From positions 1-29,392 of the forward strand of contig CAZVAR010000026.1 of assembly GCA_964625225.1 (NCBI GenBank): a stretch of 29,392 nt of DNA, read 5' to 3'. Shown here piece by piece: positions 21,734-28,358 of the stretch; within the stretch, counting starts at the first letter, position 1; each line of letters opens with the position of its first letter. This DNA is from CAZVAR01 sp964625225. GTDB taxonomy: Bacteria > Pseudomonadota > Alphaproteobacteria > JAJUGE01. A program made the translations under genes and the position numbers. The notes under the pieces are model-generated. The model worked only from the letters and a program-made list of their open reading frames with translations. It did not search any database and had not been told where the DNA came from.

Positions 21734-23767
21734 ATGACAAGCAGCCCGACGCTCGATATCGACGAAGCGCAGCGCCTCGAGGCCGAATACGACCCGGAGA
21801 TGCAGTTCCGCCCGGTGCTGCCGCCCGCCACCTGGGTGGTGGTGCCGGCGCTGGTGCTGCTGGGCGTCTATCACTATTACACCGCCGGCTTCGGCATGCC
21901 GGCACGGCACTGGCACATCGCCATCCATATGGGCACGGTGATGGCGCTGGTGTTTCTCGTCTTTCCTGCGACCGCTGCGGGAATGGGGCCGCCGCGCTCG
22001 CGCTGGTGGCGCCCGGGATCGGTGCCCCTCTACGACTGGGCGGCGGCGGCCGCGGTGGTAGCGGCGTCGCTCTACATCCCGCTTTCCTACTCGACCATCC
22101 AGTTCCGCATCGGCGACCCGCTGGCCGTCGACGTTGCGATCGGCACCGTGATGGTCCTGCTGGTGCTGGAGGGGACACGCCGGTCGATCGGCATCGCCCT
22201 GCCGCTGATCGCGGTCGTGTTCATCCTGTACGGAGTCTGGGGCAATTACGCGCCCGGCGTTCTGGTTCACCCGGGCAATTCCTGGGCGACCCTGATCAAT
22301 CACATCTATCTCACCACGGAGGGGATCTTCGGCATCGCCGCCCATGTGGTGGCGACCTACGTGTTCCACTTCGTGCTGTTCGGGGTCATCGCCCAGCGCA
22401 TGGGGCTGGGCCAGTTCTTCATCGACATCGCGTCTTGCGTGGCGGGCCGCTACTCCGGCGGACCGGCCAAGGTGTCGGTCGTCGCTTCCGGTCTGTTCGG
22501 GATGATCTCCGGCTCGTCGATCGCCAACACGGTGTCCACCGGCTCGCTGACCATCCCGGCGATGAAGCGGATCGGCTATGCGCCCAAATTCGCCGCCGCG
22601 GTCGAGGCCACCGCCAGCACGGGCGGGCAGATCACGCCCCCGATCATGGGTGCGGCGGCCTTCCTGATGATCGAGTTCCTGGAGATCCCTTACACCGACA
22701 TCATCCTGGCCGCGATCATCCCGGCGCTCCTGCATTATTTCGGGGTGCTGACGATGGTGCATCTGGAGGCGCGCAAGCGGGGCCTGCGCGGGCTCCGCCC
22801 GGACGAGTTGCCGCGCTTCTGGGCCGTCCTGCGCGACGGTTGGCCCACGGTCATCCCATTGATCGTCCTCTTGGTGGTGCTGTTCCGGGGACACACTCCG
22901 TTCCTGGCGGCGTTCTACGGCATCACCGGATGCATCGTCGTCGGCTTCCTTAACCCCCGGCACCGGCTGACGCTGCGCGACCTTTGGGAGTCCTTCGCGC
23001 TCGGCACGAAATACGCGCTCGCGGTCGGCGCCGCCGCCGCCTCGATCGGCATCATCGTCGGGGTGGTGACGCTCTCGGGCATGGGCTTCCGCATCGCCTA
23101 TATGATCATCACCTTCGCCCGCGACATCGCCGACACGGTCGGGCCGCTGCTGCCCCTCTTTACTGCCGACCAGCTCATCCTGTTCCTGACCCTGGTGCTG
23201 ACGGCGATCGCCTGCATCCTGCTCGGCACCGGGCTGCCGACGACGGCGACCTACATCGTGCTGGTGGCGGTCGCCGCGCCGGCGCTGGCGCAGCTCGGCG
23301 TGCCGCCGATCGCGACGCACTTCTTCGTCTTCTATTACGGCGTTCTGGCCGACATCACGCCGCCGGTGGCGGTGGCCGCCTATGCCGGCGCCGCCATCGC
23401 CAATACGCCGCCGTTCCCGGCCGGCAACACCGCGTTCCGCCTCGCCAACGCCAAGGCGCTGGTGCCGCTGGTGTTCGTCTACGCGCCGTCGATGCTGATC
23501 GTGGTCGACAATTTCAGTTGGAGCGAGTTTCTGATCGCGACCGGCGGCGCAACCATGGGCGTGGCGCTGCTCGGGACCGCGTTGATCGGCTACATGTTCA
23601 TGCCGATGCCCTGGTGGCAGCGCTGGCTCACCGGGGTCGCGGCCCTGCTGATCGTCGCGCCGACGATCGTCAGTACGCTGATCGGCGCGGCGCTGGTGGC
23701 GCCGGTGCTGGCGCTCCAGTTCGTGAGCTCACGGCGCATGGTGCCCCGCCCGGCGGGCGCGCCGTGA
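21734..23767 (+). CDS. TRAP transporter fused permease (DctQ-DctM fusion, TAXI type)
   Basis: This 677-residue inner-membrane protein joins a DctQ-like N-terminal part (about residues 30-180) to a full DctM-like domain. Signatures include SVVASGLFGMISGSSIANTV, IGYAPKFAAAVEATASTGGQ, ITPPIMGAAAFLMIEFLEIP, ILLGTGLPTTATYIVLVAVA and VLADITPPVAVAAYAGAAIA. The C-terminus has extra hydrophobic helices, giving about 17-18 in all, as usual for 4TM/12TM fusions. It imports the ligand of the TAXI protein encoded just upstream, driven by a sodium or proton gradient. The ATG at 21734 has a weak ribosome-binding site, so translation may depend on the upstream gene. It is complete with no disruption visible. 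Confidence 0.95.
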   Translation: MTSSPTLDIDEAQRLEAEYDPEMQFRPVLPPATWVVVPALVLLGVYHYYTAGFGMPARHWHIAIHMGTVMALVFLVFPATAAGMGPPRSRWWRPGSVPLYDWAAAAAVVAASLYIPLSYSTIQFRIGDPLAVDVAIGTVMVLLVLEGTRRSIGIALPLIAVVFILYGVWGNYAPGVLVHPGNSWATLINHIYLTTEGIFGIAAHVVATYVFHFVLFGVIAQRMGLGQFFIDIASCVAGRYSGGPAKVSVVASGLFGMISGSSIANTVSTGSLTIPAMKRIGYAPKFAAAVEATASTGGQITPPIMGAAAFLMIEFLEIPYTDIILAAIIPALLHYFGVLTMVHLEARKRGLRGLRPDELPRFWAVLRDGWPTVIPLIVLLVVLFRGHTPFLAAFYGITGCIVVGFLNPRHRLTLRDLWESFALGTKYALAVGAAAASIGIIVGVVTLSGMGFRIAYMIITFARDIADTVGPLLPLFTADQLILFLTLVLTAIACILLGTGLPTTATYIVLVAVAAPALAQLGVPPIATHFFVFYYGVLADITPPVAVAAYAGAAIANTPPFPAGNTAFRLANAKALVPLVFVYAPSMLIVVDNFSWSEFLIATGGATMGVALLGTALIGYMFMPMPWWQRWLTGVAALLIVAPTIVSTLIGAALVAPVLALQFVSSRRMVPRPAGAP

Positions 23768-23809
23768 CCGGAACCGCGGTTTCGCGGCGACGTTGGTGAC
23801 CGCGGCAAG

Positions 23810-23842
23810 GTCCGGGGAGCACCACCCCGGACGAATCCGGGG
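23810..23842 (+). promoter_or_regulatory. three-arm, mutually exclusive hairpin leader of the CHRD lipoprotein gene
   Basis: Arm 1 TCCGGGG (23811-23817), arm 2 CCCCGGA (23825-23831) and arm 3 TCCGGGG (23836-23842) lie in order. Arm 2 can pair with arm 1 (8 bp with flanking G-C, 7-nt loop) or with arm 3 (7 bp, CGAA tetraloop). The arm 2-arm 3 hairpin covers the first two bases of the Shine-Dalgarno GGAGG (23841-23845), so the two folds would differ in ribosome access to the ATG at 23852. No ligand or known riboswitch class is recognised. Confidence 0.45.
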
Positions 23843-23851
23843 AGGACAGCG

Positions 23852-24325
23852 ATGACGATCGGAAGAACTGCCGGCTTCTCGGCGGCGGCCGCGGCGCTCG
23901 CGCTGCTGGCCGGATGTGCGGGAGGGCAGGACGAGGCCGGCGAGGTCATGCTGCGGGCCGACCTGTCGGGCGCGGCCGAGGTGCCGCCCGTCGATACGCC
24001 GGCCACCGGCAGCACGCGCGCTTGGTACGACGACGATACCAACACGCTCACCTGGGTGGTCGACTACAGCCAGTTGTCCGGGCCGGTCGCGGCGGCGCAC
24101 TTCCACGGTCCAGCCGGTCCCGGCAGCAGCGGGGCGCCGGTCCAGGTGCCGATCGTCAGCAAGGGGCCGGTCGATCCGCCGATCGCCGGCGAGGCAGTGC
24201 TGACCGAGGAGCAGGAAGCCGATCTGCTGGCCGGGCGCTACTATGTCAACATTCACACCGCGGCCAATCCGGCCGGGGAGATCCGCGGTCAGCTCATGCC
24301 GGTGCCGGCGAGCCCGACGCGGTAG
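23852..24325 (+). CDS. CHRD-domain lipoprotein
   Basis: This 157-residue secreted protein has a lipoprotein signal peptide with lipobox LLAGC (Cys22). A CHRD domain, the repeat unit first described in chordin, follows from about residue 32. Visible landmarks are LRADLSGAAEVPPVDTPATG, WVVDYSQLSGPVAAAHFHGP, a linker with GSSGAPVQVPIV, and the ending GRYYVNIHTAANPAGEIRGQ. Length is normal for the bacterial single-domain form. It would be anchored in the outer or inner membrane facing the periplasm. Its bacterial function is unknown; metal or surface binding has been suggested. A strong GGAGG sits 6 bp before the ATG. It follows the TRAP fused permease by 84 bp and converges with the sirtuin gene 12 bp away. 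Confidence 0.9.
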   Translation: MTIGRTAGFSAAAAALALLAGCAGGQDEAGEVMLRADLSGAAEVPPVDTPATGSTRAWYDDDTNTLTWVVDYSQLSGPVAAAHFHGPAGPGSSGAPVQVPIVSKGPVDPPIAGEAVLTEEQEADLLAGRYYVNIHTAANPAGEIRGQLMPVPASPTR

Positions 24326-24337
24326 CGGCGTCCGGGC

Positions 24338-25093
24338 CTACTGATTCAGCCCGACCGCGGCGGAGAGGGTCGGCCCGATCTCGGCATTGATCACCAGATC
24401 GGCGAGATCGTCGAGATCGGTGGGCTCGCGGTTGACGATGACCAGGTTCGCGCCGTTGCGCTTGGCCAGCGCCGGGAAGCCGGCAGCAGGATAGACGACG
24501 AGCGACGATCCGACCGCGATGAACAGATCGCAGTCGAGCGTCGCCCGCTCGGCCCGCCGCATCTCGGCCTCGGGCATCGGCTGGCCGAAAGAGATCGTCG
24601 CGGTCTTGACCAAATCGCTGCTGCAGGCCGTGCAAACAGGGAGCGTCTCGTCGATCTTGAACGCGGTCAGGATCGGCTCCAGCTCGTGCCGCTCGCCGCA
24701 GTCCAGGCATTTCGCGTAGGTCGCGTTGCCGTGCAGTTCGATCACCTGCTCCGGCGGGATACCGGAGCGCTGGTGGAGCCCGTCGATGTTCTGGGTGATC
24801 ACGTGGGACAGCGTACCGCGTCGGTGCAGGGCGGCGACGGCGAGATGGCCGCGGTTCGGCTCGGCTGCCATCATGGTCTTGTCGGTCTCGATCTTGCGCC
24901 GCCAGGTTTCCCGCCGCGCCTCGACCGAGGCGATGAAATCGTCGTAGTAGATCGGTCGGTAGCGGGTCCAGATGCCGCCGGGACTGCGGAAGTCCGGAAT
25001 GCCGGACTCGGTGCTGATTCCGGCCCCGGTGAATACGACCGTGCGCCGGCTTGCGGCGATCAGATCGCGGAGTTCGTCGACCCGGGTCTTCAT
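24338..25093 (-). CDS. cobB: NAD-dependent protein deacylase, sirtuin family (SIR2/CobB)
   Basis: This 251-residue cytoplasmic sirtuin has motifs in order: VVFTGAGISTESGIPDFRSP (residues 19-38, NAD binding), ITQNIDGLH (99-107), catalytic His121 in IELHGNATY, zinc ligands C129/C132 (KCLDCG) and C154/C157 (VCTACS), then FGQPMP, AVGSSLVVYPAAGFP and VIVNREPTDLD. It removes acyl groups from lysines using NAD+, for example from acyl-CoA-related enzymes. The small domain does not display an obvious Y-x-x-R pair that would mark a desuccinylase. AGGAGG is 6-7 bp upstream of the ATG. It is transcribed in the same direction as the upstream phospholipid genes and 55 bp from the IF-2B-like gene, so it may be the last gene of that unit. 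Confidence 0.95.
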   Translation of the reverse strand: MKTRVDELRDLIAASRRTVVFTGAGISTESGIPDFRSPGGIWTRYRPIYYDDFIASVEARRETWRRKIETDKTMMAAEPNRGHLAVAALHRRGTLSHVITQNIDGLHQRSGIPPEQVIELHGNATYAKCLDCGERHELEPILTAFKIDETLPVCTACSSDLVKTATISFGQPMPEAEMRRAERATLDCDLFIAVGSSLVVYPAAGFPALAKRNGANLVIVNREPTDLDDLADLVINAEIGPTLSAAVGLNQ

Positions 25094-25148
25094 GGCGGCG
25101 GTCCTCCTCGCATCCTCGGTCGAAAACCTAGTCGTGTGTGGCTGCGGA

Positions 25149-26060
25149 TCAAAGCCCGGCGGCGTCGTACCGCGCGCTCCATTCCGCGACGGCCGCGGCC
25201 AGTGCCGGCGGCGCCATGGCGCCCCGCTCGGTCAGATAGAGGGCGATCAACCCGGCCGGCACCGGTTCGAAATAGGTATTGTCTGCGAGGCCCGGCCGCT
25301 CCGGCCAGACCTCGGCGCCGTTCATTTGCTCCAGCGGCACGGACCCCGCATCGACGCGCGGGTTGATCTTGTAGGTGTCCGCCGCGATCAGGACCGGCCG
25401 GCCCGCCGCCTGCGCCGCAAGTGCCGCGAGATGGCTGCCGACTTTGTTGACCGCGGCGAGGTCGCGGCAGATCGTGTCCGCCCCTAGCAGCACGAGATCG
25501 GCGCCGCCGACCGCAAGCGCGAGCTGTGCCTCCGTCGTCAGCCGGACGGTCCGCCCCTGTGCGAGCAGGCGCTCGGCGAGCGCGCGCCCTTCGCAGCCCG
25601 GACGCCCCTCGGAAACCGTGACCCGCGCGTGCGGCGCCGCTTCCAGAAGCAGGTCGAGCACGGTGGAGGAGCGGCTCAGCGTCACGATGTGCCCGGCGGT
25701 GCCGAGCACCTCGGCGGCGGCTTCGTGCAGCCGGCCGTGCACCGCGTCGCGTTCGGCGTCGAGGCGTGCCGCGGCGGCGGCCACGGCGTCTGGCCAGTCG
25801 GCACCGGCAGGGTCCATCGGCAGCAGCTCCCGGAAGCGGAGCGCCCAGTTCGTGATCGGCGCCATGCTGGGGCGTAGGACGCGAATCGTCCGCAGGAGCG
25901 CGGCGGCGGCGGCCGTGCGTTCCTCCGGCGTGGCGGCGGCGAGCCGCAGCATCTCGGCCGCGAAGACATCGACCGCTCGGGCCGCGAGTTCCGCTGCGCC
26001 CGCGGATCGGTCGTCGCGGATGGCGGCGAGCCGGGCGGCGGCCTCCGGTTCAGCCGGCAC
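25149..26060 (-). CDS. IF-2B/MtnA-superfamily isomerase-like protein
   Basis: This 303-residue protein belongs to the eIF-2B alpha/MtnA/ribose-1,5-bisphosphate isomerase superfamily. The N-terminal half is alpha-helical and alanine-rich. The Rossmann-like core shows VTVSEGRPGCEGRALAERLL (residues 147-166), LVLLGADTICRDLAAVNKVG (about 189-208; D195 is the likely catalytic Asp) and GRPVLIAADTYKINP. Known members isomerise phosphorylated sugars or act in translation; none of these roles can be chosen from sequence. The start is GTG inside the end of pssA, an 11-bp overlap, so translation is probably coupled. The adjacent psd-pssA pair makes phosphatidylethanolamine. The link may be only operonic. 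Confidence 0.88.
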   Translation of the reverse strand: MPAEPEAAARLAAIRDDRSAGAAELAARAVDVFAAEMLRLAAATPEERTAAAAALLRTIRVLRPSMAPITNWALRFRELLPMDPAGADWPDAVAAAAARLDAERDAVHGRLHEAAAEVLGTAGHIVTLSRSSTVLDLLLEAAPHARVTVSEGRPGCEGRALAERLLAQGRTVRLTTEAQLALAVGGADLVLLGADTICRDLAAVNKVGSHLAALAAQAAGRPVLIAADTYKINPRVDAGSVPLEQMNGAEVWPERPGLADNTYFEPVPAGLIALYLTERGAMAPPALAAAVAEWSARYDAAGL

Positions 26061-26871
26061 GGTCGAGCGCGGGATCCGGCGGCTGCCAGGCGTTCTCGCG
26101 TGCCAGCCTGCGATAGGCCGCCATGCTCATCGGGATGCTGCCGGCATAGGCCAGCCCGATCACGGTGAGGGTCGCCCAGGGGGCGCCGACCAGGAACGCG
26201 GCGCCGACGCCGACCAGCAGCAGCAGCGGCAGCACGCCGTGGGGCGGCACCTTGATGCGCTTGAACGAGTAGGTCGGAACGCGGCTGACCAGCAGCATGG
26301 ACACCGTAACGATCACCAGCGCGTTCAGGAACCAATGGCTGAAGATGCCGCTGCGGGTCCAGTCCTGAAAGCTGATCATCATCGGCAGCAGCACCAGCCC
26401 GGCCCCGGCCGGCGCCGGTACGCCCGTGAAAAAGCGCATCGCCCATGGCGGCTTCGGCTCGTCCAGGGCGGTATTGAAGCGGGCGAGCCGCAGCGCGACG
26501 CAGACACAGTAGAGCAGCACGAGCGCCCAGCCGACGCTTCCGGCGTTCTGCATGCACCAGACATGCAGCATGACCGCCGGGGCCACGCCGAAGCTGATCA
26601 CGTCGGAGAGCGAATCGAGTTCCGCGCCGAACCGGCTGCTGGCGCCGAGCAGGCGTGCAAGGCGACCGTCGGAGGCGTCGAGCAGGCCGGCGACGGCGAT
26701 CGCGATAACGGCGTTCTCCCATTCGCCGCGCAGCGCGAACCGGATCGCGGTAAGTCCGGCGCAGAGCGCGAGGACGGTGACGATGTTGGGGCTGAGCCGC
26801 GTCAGCGACAGTTCACGCAGGCGCCGCTCGCGCAGGCGCATGCGGTGGGGGTGCAGGCGGGTGCGCCGCAT
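26050..26871 (-). CDS. pssA: CDP-diacylglycerol--serine O-phosphatidyltransferase
   Basis: This 273-residue integral membrane enzyme of the CDP-alcohol phosphotransferase family makes phosphatidylserine from CDP-diacylglycerol and L-serine. The catalytic motif D-x2-D-G-x2-A-R-x8-G-x3-D-x3-D is exact: LDASDGRLARLLGASSRFGA continuing ELDSLSD (residues 64-90, Asp at about 65, 68, 86 and 90). A basic N-terminus precedes six to eight hydrophobic helices. The start is either ATG at 26871 (TGATG overlap with psd) or GTG one codon upstream; ATG was taken. Coupling to psd gives the classic two-step route to phosphatidylethanolamine. The final residues overlap the IF-2B-like gene. Confidence 0.96.
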   Translation of the reverse strand: MRRTRLHPHRMRLRERRLRELSLTRLSPNIVTVLALCAGLTAIRFALRGEWENAVIAIAVAGLLDASDGRLARLLGASSRFGAELDSLSDVISFGVAPAVMLHVWCMQNAGSVGWALVLLYCVCVALRLARFNTALDEPKPPWAMRFFTGVPAPAGAGLVLLPMMISFQDWTRSGIFSHWFLNALVIVTVSMLLVSRVPTYSFKRIKVPPHGVLPLLLLVGVGAAFLVGAPWATLTVIGLAYAGSIPMSMAAYRRLARENAWQPPDPALDRAG

Positions 26872-27593
26872 CACCGGCTGGCCCCGCGGCGCGCCGGTTC
26901 GGGCGAGGCGAGGTCAGCGATCACCGTTTCGCCGGCGACCATGCGCTGGCCCTCGCAGACCAGCGGCGGCACCCCCGGCGGCAGGTAGACGTCGGCGCGG
27001 CTGCCGAACCGGATCATGCCGTAGCGCTGGCCGGCCAAAACCACGTCGCCCTCCGCCACCCAGCACCGGATGCGCCGCGCCACCAGCCCGGCGATCTGGA
27101 CCACTGCGATATCGACGGGCTCCGGCACGCCGGGACGGTCGAGGCGCAGCCGCAGCGACAGCCGTTCATTCTCCTCGCTCGCCTTGTCGAACGAGGCGTT
27201 GATGAACTTGCCCGGACGATAGGCCCGCTTCACGACGCGGCCGTCGGCCGGCATGCGGTTGACGTGAACGTCGAACACGTTGAGGAAGATGCTGATGCGC
27301 GGACGTGGCTCGTCGCCCATGCCGAGTTCGCGCGGCGGCGCGGCCGCCACGATCTGCGTGACGATTCCGTCCGCCGGCGCCACCAGCAGGCCGTCCCGCA
27401 CCGGCGTCACGCGCTCGGGGTCGCGGAAGAAGAAGATACACCAGGTGGTCGCGAGCACGCCGAGCCATCCCAGCGGCTCCCACACGAAGAACAGGATGAG
27501 AGTAACCAGTGCGAACAGGCCGATGAACGGCCAGCCCTCGGGATTGACCTTCACGAGGTCGAGGCTGAGAACGCCCTGCGGCTGTTTCGACAC
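26871..27593 (-). CDS. psd: phosphatidylserine decarboxylase proenzyme (short form)
   Basis: This 240-residue pyruvoyl enzyme turns phosphatidylserine into phosphatidylethanolamine at the inner membrane. A hydrophobic N-terminal region (about residues 22-55) anchors it. Conserved parts are FFRDPERVTP, APADGIV (D75), IFLNVFDVHVNRMPADG (H110) and MIRFGSRADVYLP. In the last, G197-S198 is the self-cleavage site that makes the pyruvoyl prosthetic group. The short, archaeal-type form lacks the long N-terminal extension of E. coli Psd. The start is GTG, preceded by AAGGA. It is the first gene of the coupled psd-pssA unit, overlapping pssA by one to four bases. Confidence 0.96.
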   Translation of the reverse strand: MSKQPQGVLSLDLVKVNPEGWPFIGLFALVTLILFFVWEPLGWLGVLATTWCIFFFRDPERVTPVRDGLLVAPADGIVTQIVAAAPPRELGMGDEPRPRISIFLNVFDVHVNRMPADGRVVKRAYRPGKFINASFDKASEENERLSLRLRLDRPGVPEPVDIAVVQIAGLVARRIRCWVAEGDVVLAGQRYGMIRFGSRADVYLPPGVPPLVCEGQRMVAGETVIADLASPEPARRGASR

Positions 27594-27690
27594 GCGCCCG
27601 CTTTCCTTCCGTCCTGTGATGCTTTCGGCTCTTCCAGGTTCCTATAAATGAGTATGCGGCCGCAGGCGGCAAGACGGGGCGCGGCGGCGG

Positions 27691-28242
27691 TCAGCGCTCG
27701 CGCTTGCGGAACGGATCCTCGACTAGGCCCGGTGCCTCGATCGGAATCTCGAAATTCTCCAGGAAGGCGCAGGTCATCTGATAGTAGCCGATGGTCAGGA
27801 CCAGCTCGCACAGTTCGCGGTTGGACAGCCGCTCGGCCAGGGCACCGAAGGTCGCGTCCGATGCCTTGACGTTGCGGACGACCTCGTCCGTGAACCGCAG
27901 TACCAGCGTCTCCAGCTCGTCGAACTCGGGCGAATCGGGGCCATCGGCAAGGGCCTTGATCTTCCGGGCCGGCATGCCGACGCGCGCGGCGATACGCTCG
28001 TGCTGGAATATCTCGTAGGACGCCCTGCAGAGATGGCCGACGCGAATGATCGCCATTTCACGCAGCACGGGGTCGAGCTGGCTCTTCTGCAGCAGTGCAT
28101 TGCCGAGCCGGTGCCAGTGTTCGGTGGCCGTCTCCGCCCAGGGCAACATGCGGAAGATGTTGACGTTCGGGTCGATACGGGCCTGGAACTCCGCCAGCTT
28201 CGGCGGGAACGAGGCGGGGTCGGGGTAGGGGATCCGGGGCAT
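27691..28242 (-). CDS. carboxymuconolactone decarboxylase (AhpD-like) family protein
   Basis: This 183-residue all-helical protein of the CMD/AhpD family has LDPVLREMAIIRVGHLCRAS at about residues 56-75, then YEIFQHERIA with His81. The family's thiol-disulfide members carry C-x-x-C; here it is C72-x-x-S75, so only one Cys remains and a redox cycle like AhpD's is doubtful. The C-terminal half shows LCELVLTIGYYQMTCAFLEN. Proteins of this kind often accompany dehydrogenases in catabolic clusters, with unproven roles (decarboxylase, peroxidase helper or gamma-lactone enzyme). GGAGG lies 5-6 bp before the ATG. It is downstream of the aldehyde dehydrogenase on the same strand. Confidence 0.88.
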   Translation of the reverse strand: MPRIPYPDPASFPPKLAEFQARIDPNVNIFRMLPWAETATEHWHRLGNALLQKSQLDPVLREMAIIRVGHLCRASYEIFQHERIAARVGMPARKIKALADGPDSPEFDELETLVLRFTDEVVRNVKASDATFGALAERLSNRELCELVLTIGYYQMTCAFLENFEIPIEAPGLVEDPFRKRER

Positions 28243-28258
28243 CGAACCTCCACTTGGC

Positions 28259-28278
28259 CGCGGGCCCTGCGGCCCGCG
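28259..28278. repeat. GC hairpin upstream of the CMD-like gene
   Basis: CGCGGGCC, the loop CTGC and GGCCCGCG are perfect 8-bp arms in the 116-bp gap between the aldehyde dehydrogenase and the CMD-like gene. No T-run. Confidence 0.45.
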
Positions 28279-28313
28279 CCTCCTTGTACGTCAGAGACAC
28301 GAGGGAGCAGCCG

Positions 28314-28350
28314 GAGCGGGTCCCCCGGGCCGGACCCGAGAGACCCGCTC
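28314..28350. repeat. inverted repeat downstream of aldehyde dehydrogenase
   Basis: GAGCGGGTC (28314-28322) and GACCCGCTC (28342-28350) are perfect 9-bp arms around a 19-nt GC-rich centre, followed by TCCTG. It is related to the hairpin at 21669-21699: both end CCCGCTCTCCTG. It begins 9 bp after the stop of the aldehyde dehydrogenase (minus strand) and could act as its terminator, although no T-run is present. Confidence 0.5.
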
Positions 28351-28358
28351 TCCTGGCA

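Noticed and set aside
20513..23320. 935-codon minus-strand open frame opposite the TAXI transporter operon
   Set aside because: It is antisense to two strongly supported TRAP genes, and its composition (Asp/Arg/His-rich) is that of a mirror frame.
25375..26988. 537-codon plus-strand open frame opposite IF-2B, pssA and psd
   Set aside because: It has Ser/Ala/Arg-rich low complexity and no domains, and is antisense to overlapping conserved genes.
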